DNA of 64,000 nt from Histoplasma ohiense. Taxonomy: Eukaryota > Ascomycota > Eurotiomycetes > Onygenales > Ajellomycetaceae. The notes below the pieces were generated by a model. The model worked only from the letters and a program-made list of their open reading frames with translations. It was not told the origin of the DNA and made no database searches. This document shows, piece by piece, positions 46,203 to 60,100 of the stretch (the stretch's first letter is position 1; every line of letters begins with the position of its first letter). The stretch covers positions 372,001 to 436,000 of the forward strand of contig JAEVHH010000007.1 of the NCBI GenBank assembly GCA_017607445.1. Reading direction: 5' to 3'. Both the position numbers and the translations under genes were made by a program.

Positions 46203-49200
46203 TTATCCCCCTCTATCAGAGTGAGTGAGGACTTGTAGATGTCGAGGGCGGTGGTGTCCTTCAAGATGAATGTGAGTTCCCAGGTTGGATGATTGTATCC
46301 TACTCATTTGACAAGATATTCACAGCAGTGATGGTTGATTCTATCATCAAGAATTGCTTTGATTTCCCACTTGAGTTCATTGTCTTCTTCTACAATGGTG
46401 GGTGGCTGTCAATTGAAGGTTCTCTGTGAGGGGAATGAATCCTCAGCTGTGGGTTGGAGCAGGTTTGTATGAAAGACATTGTGAATGCCAGATGGGGTGT
46501 TGAGTTGATAATTGTGTGTGTCTAGCACTTCTTTCACTGTATACTTGATGTGATGATAATCTAGTATATGTGAGGAGTGATCTGTTCTTATGTTCTTGAG
46601 ATTCAATCAGACTTTGTCTTCTATATAATATCAGATCACAGAACTTCTTCTGATGTTCACTTGATTCTTATAATCTTGCTGAACACTGATCATTGAAGCT
46701 TCTGCTCATTTATGAGCTTTCTTCAGCTTGCTCACAATGTTCTCTGCCATCTGTATGAGGCTGTGGGTGTGTGCGGTTTCTTGGAGAGTCTCAGGAAAGT
46801 TCAGAACCTCTAAGTTGTATCTGTATAGAAGAAAGAATGAGCTTACATCTATCATAGTGAAATCTCAACTGTTAATCACAATCTCAGCATATAACAGCAG
46901 ATTGCTTCAGTTGTCTTGTGTGTAATTGCAGAACTTATGAAGAATATTCTTTATCATTTATATCATTCTCTCAGTAGCTTCATCAGTCTCTGAGTGATAT
47001 GCTGTTGATAACTTTTGTTTGATTCTTAATAATTGACATACATGAGCTCAGAGTGCACTGATGAATTGACTGTCTCTATCTGATACAATGAATGAAAGCA
47101 GACTGTGTATATGATAGAATGAGCTTCTGATGAAGGCATCTGCAACTACTTCAATGTTCATCTTGTCACAGAGCTGTAGTATTACATTCTTACTGAGTCA
47201 GTTGACAATGACTAGAATGTTCATAGAACCTCCACTTTTGAGTAAGAAAACTGCAAAATCAATAGCTATATCATGTCAAGTTTGATCAGAGACAGATAGA
47301 AGCTTCAGTATTCTTTTTCAGCATTCACATCATACTATCACTGAGCTGCAGCAATCACAGTTGTGTATGAACTGATGTATGTCTTTTGACATATCTGATC
47401 AGTAGAATTCTCAGACAACAATGTTGTACATAATTTCATGTTTTGAGTGCTCAGTCATCAGCAAGTCATGAATTTCTTGCATGATCTGTATTTGTAGAGA
47501 TTCTGAATTGAGGATCCATCATCTATCTTGAAAGCATAAGCAGTTGTCATCATCAATTGAATATGCTGAGATATCTGTTCTTGGGTATACATCTGCAGAG
47601 AATTGAGATGCTTTACTTTATATGATTTTGATGACTTGCTGTCAGAATTCATCTGCTTCTGCTGCTAGTCTTCATTGTTCTTTGAGTGAGAGTTCTTGAG
47701 CTTGAGACTGGTTGATATGTATGTGGGGTTCATCTGGTTGTGTAGAACTTTCTATGATTGTGAAGTTGATTAACTGATGCTCTCAGTGTTTTCATCTATC
47801 ATCTAGATCATCAGATGGCATATCTTGTTCTCAGTGAGACAGAGCATCTGCAAGAGTGTTCTCTACTTCAGATTGATAACAAATTGTGAATGAAAAACAG
47901 CTAAGAAACAATGACCAACACATATATCTCTTGATAAGCTTACAAATGATTGTGAAGTATTCTAAGTTCTTATGATTGATAACAATCTCAAACTTCTCAA
48001 CACTCATAAGTTCAGACTCTCATTCTTTGAGACATTGTATGATTGCTAGAAGCTTCTTGTTGTAGATCTTGTAGTTGCATTCAGCAGATGACATCTTTTT
48101 CAAGATGAAGACACAGAGTTATAGAATATCTTTGTTATCATATTGCATTAGTGCTTCATCTACTACATAATCTGAGGTGTCTGTTTTGAGAATTGTATAC
48201 TTATCTGAATTGAATGATTGCAGCATTGAGGTGTTTGTGAACATACACTTCAGCTTTTTGAATACTGTGTCTGCTTTGTCAGTTCATTGAAATACAGTGT
48301 CTTTCTGAGTCAGATCTGTCAGTGGTTGTACAATATTGAAGAAGTCTTTGATGAATCTTTGATAGAAGTTGATGAATTCTAGAAAGCTTCTAGTCTCTTT
48401 TATCAAGACTGATGTCTCTCAGTTGAGGATTGCTTCCATCTTCTTAGAATCCATGCATACACCTTTTTCAGCTTTGATGATGAATTCTAGATAGGTTGTA
48501 GACTTGGTCTCAAAGTTGCATTTATCAATGTCCACTTGCAGTTCAGCTTTACATAGATGATCAAGCACTTGTTGTATGTGCTTGCAGTGCTCAGTGAGCA
48601 GTCCATCAGTGAAGATCAGAATATTGTTCATGTATGCTGAGGTGATCTCATCAAGCAGATCTTGTAGAGCTCAGTTAATGTATTTCTGAAACATGCTTGA
48701 AGTGTTTGCTAATTCAAAGAGAGTCACTGTTCATTCATATAATCTGTAACACATACAAAAAGCAGTTAGCCATTTGTCATCTTCATTAATTCTTATCTTA
48801 TAGAAGGCTGTAGAGATGTCAAACTTTGTAAATCATTTTGCTTTTTCTATTCATTTGAGTGTTTCATTGATGAGTGGGAGAGGGTATTGATTCTTCTGTG
48901 TAATCTTGTTGAGTTCTTGATAGTCAATGCAGAATCATAAGCCTTCTTCTGGTTTCTTTGTGAACAGTATGAGTGCTGTGGTGGATGAGTTGCTAACATG
49001 AATGAAGTCTTTGTTCAGTAATCTGTTGAGTGTTTTTTATAGAATGAGGAGCTTGTTGTATGATATGCTATAGAGAGGATCTCAGAGTGGTTGTGAGTTC
49101 TTACTGTCTTTCTTGATGAGCTTGATTGTATGATTTATATCAGGTTCTTGATGAGGAGGAAGCTTTTCAGCTTCTTTCTTGTTGAATATGTCTGTGAAGT

Positions 49201-49843
49201 CTTTATATGATTTGAGTAGTTTCTTGTGTGATTTCTTGGGATCTTTGAGTTCTAACTTTTCTAATGCTTTTTTGATATTCATCATGCTAGCAGTGAACAC
49301 TTGAATGTTCTTCTTCTCATGTGCTTGATGAGTTAGTAGTTTGTATGCTTCTGCTGATATCTGAGTGAGATCAGCAGTTCTATCAACATTTTTCTTGTAA
49401 ACACAGTTGTCTTCTGAGAAAATAAGACAGTGATTGTGTGCATTCAATAAGATTCCAAATTCTGTGAGCTATGATAGACTGAGTATTAGATTGTACTCAA
49501 GGTCTTGTATTTTGTATGTGTATACATTCTTTTTCTCATGTTCTTCTATGTTGATGTTAAATCTTACTATGTTGTAGGAGGCTGATCCTCTGGGGCCATC
49601 AAATCCACTGAGCTTATGCAGCTTGGAAAAGAGAATACACTGAAGCTTATACTTCTCAACCAGCTGAGTGTCTATAAGAGTGTAATGAAGGAAATCACTG
49701 TCTATCATTGTTTATACATTGACTAGGCTATTTACAATGACAGAGACTATAATTGTGTCTGCTTGCATCTTCTGCTCAAATCTTCAGCTAGCTTTCTGCT
49801 TCTTGAGCTCTTATCTGTGTTTTAAAGTGAGAGCTCATCTTTT
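46190..49843 (-). pseudogene. pol of A3 (PR-RT-RH-IN-chromodomain)
   Basis: Protease from 49708 (MIDSDF; the DSG glycine is lost). RT active site reads YMNN (about 48630), both catalytic positions Asn. The chromodomain region is among the better preserved in the window: NLKNIRTDHSSHILDYHHIKYTVKEVLDTHNYQLNTP-like text ends near 46500 (quoted in part only), then LEWEIKAILDDRINHH-like sequence near 46330-46400. Stop TAG complementary to 46190-46192. Confidence 0.85.
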
Positions 49844-50835
49844 CTCTGTTCTTGTCTATTCACAGATGACACAGTGTTTACATGTGTGAGGGGTTTACTC
49901 AGAGCAATTGCATTCAGACATTGATTCATGAAGTGCTCTAGCTTGTCACAGTGTATGCAGACTTCTCTGATGATTTGATTGATGATATTCTTCTCTGAGA
50001 TGTTGAGGACTCTCAGATGACTTGTGTTTATGTGTGGGACTCAGTTCATTGATTCTGATTTGAAGGTGGGGGATGCTGCAGAGTGGTTTGAAGTGTATAT
50101 ATTTATTTGATGAAATTCTCTGTGATTTTGGAGCACACAGAACTGAGACAGATTGTTGTTCAACAGATAAAGATCAGTACAGAATTTGCTGTATGTTGAG
50201 AGCTTCAGATGCTCTATACTTCAGTTATGCAACTGGAAGTTCAAATTCTTGAACAGTATATTGATCTTGACAGTATTGTTCCAGTCTTGCCCACCTGCTT
50301 CTAGAAGCTTGTGGTTGAATTCAGAAAGATAAGTTGTCAATATAACATTCATCTGATAAGTCTGATTAAGCCAGTCTAACATCTTGATTTGAAGTGTAGA
50401 ATTGAGGAAGAGAAAGTTGAGTTGTTGAAAGACTAGCTCTGATGTACACTGATGATTCTGACAATGACTCATTCAGAGTTGGAATTTTGCTAATGTGTCA
50501 CCATTCAATCTGCTATGAATATACCATGCTTGATTAAATAGTGAGCCTATTGCTCATCTGTTGATGTTCAATTTGATGTTCACTTTTGACTTTCACACAA
50601 GATAGAGTGCTAGGTCTTCCTTGTATTTGTTGAGGATTGAAAGCTTCTCTCTTGAAGGCTTTTTGTGAGGTGTGGGTGTAGAAGAAATAGTGAATGTGGG
50701 AGTGCTCATTTCAACAAGTCATTGTTGCAATTCAGTCATCTGTAGTGTCTGTTGCTGAAGGATGCTTTGTAGATCTAAGTTGTTGTCCACTGTGTTTGAA
50801 TGTGGTGGATGTTTGTAGAATTGCTTATAGTTCAT
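49822..50835 (-). pseudogene. gag of A3
   Basis: 337 codons, start complementary to 50833-50835, TAA at 49822-49824. Its longest open part (50472-50221) shows CTSELVFQQLNFLFLNSTLQ and LTTYLSEFNHKLLEAG. The knuckle lies near 49965-49925. Heptamer region 49840-49846 reads GAGAAAA. Confidence 0.8.
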
Positions 50836-51240
50836 TTTGATATCTAAGAACATATAATAATAAAAAAAAAGAAAAGAAATACTTGTAGACACTCAGTTCT
50901 CTTGCAGACACTATTTGCAGTGTTGCAGTGCTAAGCTTGATCAAGCTTCTTTGTGAATGCTATTCACAGTATTACAGTTTGTAGGCACTCAGATCTTGTA
51001 GAACACAGTCAATTGTGTTTCAGATACTTAGACACAACAGTCTATATAACTAATGATAAGAACACTCAGGCTCACAAGGGATCTCTTGTAATGACTAGAC
51101 ACTCAGATCTGTAAACAATGCACTCGGGTGTAAGAACTGGTAACAATGCACTCAGATGTAAAAACTGATAACAACACACTCAGATGTAAGAACTAATAAT
51201 GAGACACTCAGATCTTAAATGCAGAAGAATCAATTTGTAA

Positions 51241-51837
51241 TGTAATGGATGTACTTTGATTAATGATTTGATACTATTCTAATTACAGATTACAAATTGA
51301 TTAAGAAAAGAAAGAGAAAAGAAATCAGAAGAAAAGATTGTATGAAGAGGGTTCTTATAGAGAAAAGTTCAGAGTGGAAGAATATCAGAAGCCACTCCAC
51401 AGTGGAGTGTGGAGTGGAAGAACATTAAGAGATACACATAAGAGTTGTTAGAAGTTACACAAGTGCAGAATGTGGGGTGGGGGAATCATTGAGAGCTATA
51501 TGAAAGAATTGTTAGAGACTATGTGAGTGTGGAACACAGAGTGGGAGAATGTAAGAAGCTACACAGAAGAATTGTTAGAGACTATATGAGTGTGGAACAC
51601 AGAGTGAGGGAATGTAAGAAGCTACATGGAAGAATCATTAGAGACTACATGAGTGCAGAGCACAGAGTGGAAGAATGTTAAGAGCTATATGAAAGAATCA
51701 TTAGAAACTACACAAGCGCGGAGCACAGAGTGGAAGAACATCAAGGATTACATGAGGTCACAATGGTCAGAAACGAGTGGGTGCAGGAGGGGAGTTGGTT
51801 GCGTAAGTTAATTACTAACGGGTGCTAACCCGTCACA
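51241..51837 (-). repeat. 5' LTR of A3
   Basis: 597 bp, TGTAAT...GTCACA. The adjoining 51228-51240 reads TTACAAATTGATT on the minus strand, the primer site. Confidence 0.92.
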
Positions 51838-51842
51838 TTTAT

Positions 51843-54357
51843 ATCATACTGTCACTGAGTCACAGTGATCACAGTTGTGTACAAACTGATATATATCTTT
51901 CAATATATCTGATCAGTAGAATTCTCAGACAACAATGTTGTACATGATTTTGCATTCTGAATGCTCAGTCATTGATGAGTCATGAATTTCTTGTATGATT
52001 CATGTTCATAGAGATTCTGAATCAGAGATCCATCATCTATTTCAAAAGTATAAGCAGTTGTCATCATCAATTGAATATGCTGAGATATTCATTCTTGAGT
52101 ATACATCTGCAGAGAATTGAGATGCTTTACTTCATACAACTTCAGCAGCTTGCTGTCAGAATTCATCTGCTTCTATCACTAGTCTTTATTGTTCTTCAAG
52201 CAAGGGTTCTTGAGCTCAGAACTGGTTGATATATATACAGAGTTTATCTGATTGTGTAGAACTTTCTATGATCACAGAGTCAATTAATCAATACTCTCAG
52301 TGTTTCCATCTGTCATCTAGATTATCAGATGATATATTTTATTCTCAGTAAGGCAGAGCATTCACAAGAATGTTCTCTACTTCAGATTGATAACAAATTA
52401 TGAATGAAAAATAACTAAGAAACAATGATCAACATATATATCTTTTGATGAGTTTATAAATGATTGTGAAGTATTCTAAATTCTTATGATCAGTAACAAT
52501 TTCAAACTTCTCAACACTCATAAGTTCAGACTCTTATTTTTTGAGATATTGTATGATTGCTAGAAGCTTCTTGTTGTAGATCTTATAGTTGCATTCAGTG
52601 AGTGACATCTTTTTCAAGATAAAGACACAGAGTTGTAGAACATCTTTATTATCATATTGCATTAGTATCTCATCTACTATATAACTCAAAGCATCTGTTT
52701 TGAGAATCATATGCTTATCTGAATCAAATGATTGCAGCATCAGAGCATTTGTGAATATACACTTCAGCTTTTTGAATACTGTGTCTGCTTTGTCAGTTCA
52801 TTGAAATACAGCATCTTTTCAGATCAGATTCATCAGTGATTGTACAATATCAGAGAAGTTTTTGATGAATCTTCAGTAGAAGTTGATAAATTCTAGAAAG
52901 CTTCTAGTCTCTTTTACTGAGACTGATGTCTCTCAGTTGAGAATTGCTTTCATCTTCTTAGAATTTATGTGTACATCTTTTTCAGCTTTGATGATGAATT
53001 CTAGATAGATTGTAGACTTGATCTTAAAGTCATATTTGTCAATGTTCACTTGCAGTTCAGCTTTACATAGACAGTCAAGCACTTGTTATATATACTTGCA
53101 GTGCTCAGTGAGTGATTCATCAGTGAAGATCAGAATATCATTCATGTACACTGAGATGATCTCATCAAGCAGATCTCATAGAGCTCAGTTAATGTATTTC
53201 TGAAACATGCTCAGAACATTCACTAATTCAAAGAGAGTCACTGTCCATTCATATAATTCATAATATATATGAAAAGTGATTAGCCATTCATCATCTTCAT
53301 TAATCCTTATCTTATAGAAGGCTGCAGAGATGTCAAGCTTTGTAAATCATTTTGCTTTTTCTATTTGTTTGAGTATTTTGTTGATGAGTGAGAGAGAATA
53401 TCAGTTCTTCTGTGTAATCTTATTGAGTTCTTGATAGTCAACACAGAATCATAAGTCTTCTTCTGATTTCTTCACAAACAGTACAGATGCTGCAGTGAGT
53501 GAGTTGCTAATATGAATGAAGTCTTTATTCAGTAATTCATTGAGTATTTTTTGTAGAACAAAAAGCTCATTGTGTGATATGCTGTAGAGAGAATCTCAGA
53601 GCAGTTGCAGATTCTTATTATCTTTTTTAATGAGTTTGATTGTATGATCTATACTGAGTTTTTGATGAGAGAGAAGCTTTTCAGCTTCTTTCTCATTGAA
53701 TATGTCTGTGAAGTCTTTGTACAATTTGAGTAGTTTCTTGCACAGTTTCTTGAGATCTTTGAGTTCTAACTTTTCTAATGCTTTTTTGATATCTGTCATG
53801 CTAGCAGTGAACACTTGAATGTTCTTCTTCTCATATACTTGATGAGTTAGTAGTTTGTACACTTTCACTGATATCTGAGTGAGATCAGTGGTTCTATCAA
53901 TATTCTTCTCATAAACACAGTCATCTTCTGAGAAAATAAGACAGTGATTGCATGCATTCAACAAGGTTTCAAATTCTGTGAGTTATAATAGACTGAGTAT
54001 TAGATCATACTCAAAGTTTTGTATTTTATATGTGTATATATTCTTTTTCTCATGTTCTTCTATGTTGATGTTAAATCTTATCATGTTGTAGAAGGCTGAT
54101 TCTCTGAGATCATCAAATTCACTAAGCTTACACAGTTTGAAAAAGAGAATATACTGAAACTTATACTTCTCAATCAGCTGAGTGTCTATAAAAGTGTAAT
54201 GAAGAAAACCACTGTCTATCATTGCTTATATATTGACTAGACTATTTACAATAACAGAGACTATAATTGCATTCATTTACATCTTCTACTCAAATCTTCA
54301 GCTAGCTTTCTGCTTCTTGAGCTTTTGTTCATATTTTAGAGTGAGAGCTTGTCTTTT
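51843..54357 (-). pseudogene. pol of A4, 5' part (protease, RT, RNase H, start of integrase)
   Basis: Protease MIDSGF from 54222. RT active site YMND (about 53140). RNase H MLQSFDSDKHMILKTDALSY at 52740. Ends at the A3 insertion and continues at 45605. TGA codons throughout. Confidence 0.8.
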
Positions 54358-55279
54358 CTCTGTTCTTGTCTGTCTGCAGGCAACACAGTGTTCATGTGTG
54401 TGGGGGATTTACTTGAAGCAATCATATTTAAACATTGATTTGTGAAGTGTTCTGACTTGTCACAGTGTATGCAGACTTCTCTGATGATTCAGTCAGTGAC
54501 ATTCTTCTCTGAGATGTTGAGAACTCTCAAGTGACTTGCATTTATGTGTGGAACTCAGTTCATTGATTCTGATTCAGAGATGAAAGACACTGCAGAGCAG
54601 TTTGAGATGTACATATTTATTTGATAGAATTCTCTGCAATTTTGAAGCACATGAAACTGAGACAGATCATTGTTCAACAGATGAAGATCAGTGCAGAATT
54701 CACTGTATATTGAGAGCTTCAGATACTCTATACTTTGATTATGTAATTGAAAGTTCAAGTTCTTGAACAATATGTTGATCTTGACAGTGTCATTTCAGTC
54801 TTGCTCATCTGCTTCTAGAAGCTTGCAATTGAATTTAGAAAGATAAGTTGTCAACACAACATTTATCTGATAAGTTTGATTAAATCAGTCTAACACCTTG
54901 ACTTGAAGTGTAGAATCAAAAAAGAGAGAGTCAAGTTGTCAGAAAACTAGCTCTGATGTACACTGATGATTCTGACAATGATTTATTCAGAGTTGAAATT
55001 TTGCTAACACATCATCATTCAATCTGCTATGAATATACCATGCTTGATTGGATAGTGAGTCTATTGCTCATTCATTGATGTTCAATTTGATGTTTGCTTT
55101 TGACTTTCATGTGAGATAGAGTGCTAGATTTCTCTTATATTTGTTGAGAATTGAAAGCTTCTCTCTTGAGAGCTTTTTGTGAGGTGTGGATGTAGAAGAA
55201 ACAGTGAATGCAGAAGTGTTCATCTCAGCAAGTTGTCATTGCAATTCAGTCATCTGTAGTATCTGCTGTTGAAGAATGC
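54336..55279 (-). pseudogene. gag of A4, main part
   Basis: Continues from 62342-62411 across B2. Ends at TAA complementary to 54336-54338. The open part 54770-54555 reads FKNLNFQLHNQSIEYLKLS. The knuckle region is near 54480-54440. Heptamer region 54354-54360 reads GAGAAAA. Confidence 0.78.
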
Positions 55280-55550
55280 TGTAAGAGATGGTTGTAGATA
55301 TAATTATGGAAGTAGTGTGAAGTACACACGTAGAATGTTAAGAAGGTAGCAATCTCTATTATTCAAAGCTAATCACTGATCTTCTAATATCTATGAATAT
55401 CAGCAAGTATTATATAGGCAACCACCACACACTACAGCTGTCTATGGTGCTGTGCATTATATCTCTTCTCATTAATTCTGATGTGTTCTGTGTTCTTCTA
55501 TTGCCACATAGCTATTTTCTAATATAGATATCTCTGTTGTGTCTATTATA
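55280..55550 (-). repeat. 3' LTR of B2
   Basis: TGTAAGAGATGG...TCTATTATA (CA decayed to TA). Confidence 0.9.
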
Positions 55551-56093
55551 ATTATCTCTCTTCTTCAAAGACCTGGTCTTCAGAGCTTCTTGCTGCAACA
55601 TGCAAAGTTCATAATATATGCTGTGTGGTTAATATTGTATAGAGTTCACAGAATTGAATCAGATTAATTGTTGAGATTAATTCTGAAGTGTTGCTGTTTC
55701 AGAAGAACATTTTTCCATCTTCAGTGTCAATGCAGTTCAATTATGATTTAGACACAACTTCTGAACCTCTTTTCTTTGACTTCTACATCAAAAATCACAC
55801 TCCACTGAAAATCATCACCAACATCATCACTAACAATTTTTTATTAAAAAAGAATATATCAATTTATCAAACAAAGTACACTGTATCTTTCTATGCAATT
55901 TTTATTGTGAAATTCAAAGTTTTGATTGTATGATTGCATTTTCCATTTTGAATTGAGTTTTGTGTTGTTGCAATTTCTTTGATCAACATTGTAATATTGA
56001 TTTCAATCTCCAACATCTGTTTTTCTTTCTTGCTGCTTTTGCTTCTCCTTCTTCTTTGAACAAGGTCTTGGTATTGATTAGAGTTATGATAGA
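55551..56093 (+). other. Region between B2 3' LTR and the antisense gene
   Basis: Homologue of 16870-17412. The 81-codon open frame at 55688-55933 corresponds to the 95-codon frame in B1; no function recognised. The minus strand also has a 78-codon frame (56127-55891) rich in Arg/Lys, probably a shadow. Confidence 0.35.
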
Positions 56094-57157
56094 ATATCAG
56101 AACCAGCTGTTTCCATTGCTGATTCAAAGTCTATGAAGAGTGATATGCTGTCTGCCATCAAGAGCATTTGCTTGGGTTGTCTGGAGAGGTTGCAGAACCC
56201 CTCAGTATACTCTTGCTTTGTGAACAATGAATGGACACACTGTCATGTCTGCCATATATCAAATAGAAATTGTGCTGCTGTAAGTTTTCTTAAACTGAGG
56301 TTGTTATGAGTGCTAATGAGTTATAGATACCTGAGTGCTTTCATGAAACTGATCAATCTTTGATCAATGAATTTCACAAGATGCTGCTCTTCAACAAAGT
56401 TCCGGATGAGAGATACTCTGATGATCTGTTGTCACAGCAGAGTGTGGCATTCAATCATAGCAGCATTTCAGAAAGCATGTTTTCACATTCTGCTATTACA
56501 TCAATGTCATCCTCACTGAGTCAAGATCTTGGTACATTATTTGAGTTGACTGATAATGTAGACAAAGATGAGGAAGTGGACAGTTTCATTGAAATGTTAG
56601 AAAGAAACACAGCAGCATATTGCTGTTGTTGTATTCAACATTTGACAATGTCCCCCCATCATCATTGTGAGTCTGCTGAGGATTGATACAAAAAATGCAA
56701 GCACTGCTCAGTGACAAAGCACATCTGCATTCTGATAAGTTATTATTCAAAACAAATGTTTTTACAGTATATAATATTAACTTTCTATTAGATGTCAGTG
56801 GATGCCATTGAATTGACTCAGATGATTATCAACACTGCTGAGAATCTAATTGTCACTGATGCAGATGCTTTGAATATTAACATTTTGCAGAGCACTGTGA
56901 CTGCAGCAGTTAGATTCTTTGCTGTGAAGATTCAGAAGATTCAATGAAACAGTTCTTCTGAGACTTCAGCTGAAACAGTAATTGATGAGATTTCAGTGAT
57001 TATATCATCAATCACAGCTTCCAAGTCATCATTGAAACATTGTGCTTCATCAGTTGAGGAAATTCAGAATAATAAACAGATTTGTCTTGATGACAATTCC
57101 TCAAATAACACTGATCAAGCTGAGGCAGATCTGTTTTTTAATCTCTGAGTGGAATAA
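56094..57157 (+). pseudogene. Spliced Cys-rich antisense gene of B2
   Basis: Same three-exon structure as in B1: 56094-56279, 56327 to about 56734, and 56792-57157. The start is ATA (decayed ATG), intron 1 is again 47 nt (GTAAGT..GCTAAT..TAG), and the 5' site of intron 2 decayed to ATAAGT. Cys residues are better kept here: CFVNNE..THCHVCHISNRNC. Exon 2 is 87 bp shorter than in B1, an in-frame gap that removes the segment between DKR and SDDLLSQQ. Exon 3 ends at the same stop and faces pol tail to tail. Confidence 0.7.
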
Positions 57158-57176
57158 GTATATTCAGCAGTTATCA

Positions 57177-60100
57177 TCATCTTCTTCATTTTCATTTACT
57201 GACTGACTTCTGATAGATTTTATTAAACTGTTTCAAGTACTTCTGACTGTTCATCAAATTTTTCTCAGATTCTCAAGAATTATCTGTGTCTGTACAATCT
57301 TTTCATTTGACAAAATATTGTGTTTGACTGTGATACTGATATTTGTCTAATATAGCTTCAACTTCTTATTTCTCTTGCATATCTATAATTATCAGTTCTG
57401 TTTGCAGGATTTGTCTGTTGTGCATGTGATATGATTTGAGAAGGAAAACATGAAATATGGAATGAATTTCTTTATATTACAGTGTGAGTTTCAGTTTGTA
57501 CATCTGTGTACCACAGATATCAATTATTTGAAAGAGACTCAAAAATCAATGATCTAGTTTGGATGAGAGTTGCAAGATGAATATATTTTTTGCATACAGC
57601 ATTACTCAGTTCTCTATCTTAAAGCTTTTTGATATATGACACTGATTGTAATACTTTTTCTCAGCTGCTTTGACAGCTTTCAGATATTCTCAGATTTTGT
57701 TCTTCATTTGTTTCATTCATTTCACTTGTTTCATCACTGATTTTGACACACTCATGCTTGAGAGTTCTACATCTATGCAAAGTTTGGTTGGTCGGCCGAT
57801 CATTGCTTCAGATGATGTCATTTTTATTGATGTGTGGAAGATGTTGTTATATACTCATTGCATCAGAGAAATCCATTCTATCCAATTATCTTGCTGATAG
57901 CTGCAATATGTGTGAAGATAATATTCAATCATCTGGTTCAATCATTCTGTCTGATCATCAGTTTGTGGGTGGAATGCTGTTGATAATTTTTGTTGAACAT
58001 GAAGCAGATAACACAATGTCAATCAAAACTTGCTATTTATTAATGAATCTCAGTTGCTAATAATGTTCACAGATAGACTAAAGTTCTTCACAATCTTTCA
58101 TACAATAATATCTGCAAGTTCTTCTGCATCTAGCTCTGAAGATGTGGACACAATTATAGCTCATTTGATGAATAAATCAACAAATACAACAATAGCATTA
58201 TAGATTTGACTTCTCTTTTTATTATCTGACAGATCTTCAATAAAGTTCATGCTAATTGTATGTCATTTCTTATCTGACACTGAATGTGATTGTAGCAACT
58301 CATACAGCTTGTGCTGCAGTATCTTGACACATTGACAAACATTGCAAGTTCTCACATATTCTGCAATCTCATCACTCATATCATGTCACAAGTACTTGCA
58401 TTTGATCACTTCAATGATTTTATCACATTCAAAATGGCCATCTTGAGAATCATTGTGATTCATTTTCATTATTTCATATCTTATAGTCTTGTTTTATGAT
58501 ATATAGACTTTATCATCTTTTCTGAGCAGATCATCTTTATCTACTGCTCAGATTGAATAATTATCTACACTAGTATCACTCATCTCTAGTCTTCTGCAAA
58601 GTTCAGATATATCAGCATCTCTATTCTGAATCTGCAGTAAGAGTTCAATGATAGATTCAGCTATCTCTTTACAATAAACTGTCTCAAACTCAAATATTTT
58701 GACAGCTAGAATCTGTGATATCAGAGTCTCTAGATTTAATCTCATAACATCTGCAATCTTATTCTCATTCACAGATGTATTCTTTATTCTGCAGAGGTTA
58801 TTATCATTGATGACTACAGATCTCTTCATTCAACAATTTTCATTAGCTTACAGATTTTTTCACATCATCTTGACACATTGATCTAACTTTGTGTTTTCTT
58901 TTGTCTTTAGTGACTTAAAGATTCTCTTATGCAGCTTCTCTTGCAGAGTAGAGAGCTCTGTCAAGAGAGCTGTATATTTTACAAAATCTGAGTGACAACT
59001 TGATGCATCTGCAGGATTATTTTTCTCAGAACAGTGCTCTATTTCAAAATCAAACACTGAGAGCATTTCCATTCAGCAAATCTGACATTCATTTAGCTGC
59101 TTTGTTGTTATGAAATGTCAGAGATTGATATGATCAGATAAAACAGTTATTGAGTGTCTGCTATCATATAAGTAGTGATATCATTGTCTGAAAGCTTCTA
59201 CAATCAGCAATATTTCTAGATCATATATTTGATAACATCTTTCTGTTTCTGTAAGCTTTCTAGACCAAAACACAATTGAGTGTCAGTGATCATCATTCAT
59301 TAATTGTGATATTACTGCAGCAATTGCAACATCAGATCCATCCATTTCTATACAGAGTTTTCACTGCAGATCAAAGTGGATCAACAATGGTGCTTTTGTA
59401 AAGCATTCTTTTAACTGCAAAATTGTGTGTTTGCAGTTTTCATCTAACTGAACAGATACATTATTCTTCCTCCTTTTTGTTTTGTAACCTTTTAACAATT
59501 CAGTCAGAGATGCTATTATTATCAAGAACTTGTATATGAATCAATAATAGAAATTGATAAATTCTAGAAATATTTGCAATTCATTTATAGTTCACAGTTC
59601 TGATCAATCTAGAATCATGTTGATGCAGCATTTCTCAACAGTAATGTTCTGCATGATAATCACAAAACTCAAAAATCCAATTTCTGTTGTGTGGAATGTA
59701 CACTTACTAAGTTTGACATATAGTCTCCATCACCTTAACTGTTCCAGCACATTCTTAACATGGACGACATGTTCATCAAACATGTTTGAATAGATTATGA
59801 TATTGTCAAGATAAGCCATGCAATATATGTCTAAAAGGTCACTGAGGGCTTTGTTGATATAAGATTGAAAGATTGCAGAGACATTGATTAGCTCAAAAGA
59901 TAAAACTAGATATTCAAAGTGTTCATATTGTGTTTGAAATGCTGTTTTTCATTCATTCTCTGCTTGTATGTGAATTCTATGATACATGTCTCTAAGATTC
60001 AGTTGTGTATATATTTTGACATCTGCTAATCTATCAAGTATTTCACTTATCAAGAGCAGTGGATATTGATTCTTGACTGTTATTTCATTCAATTCTTGAT

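Larger units (their letters stand above)
45606..51837 (-). mobile_element. Element A3: full-length family-A chromovirus
   Basis: 6232 bp with two 597-bp LTRs (45606-46202, 51241-51837) and the perfect duplication TTTAT. Inserted in pol of A4. The LTRs have five tandem units, one more than A0/A2, which accounts for the extra 63 bp. The LTRs retain more CpG than other copies (for example GCGTAAG and CGGGTGC near 51802), suggesting a younger insertion. Confidence 0.94.

Noticed and set aside
55891..56127. Arg/Lys-rich minus-strand ORF in B2 as a pol extension
   Set aside because: Pol of family B ends at the chromodomain near 57177 (18600 in B1); this frame is not open in B1 and lies opposite the leader of the antisense gene.
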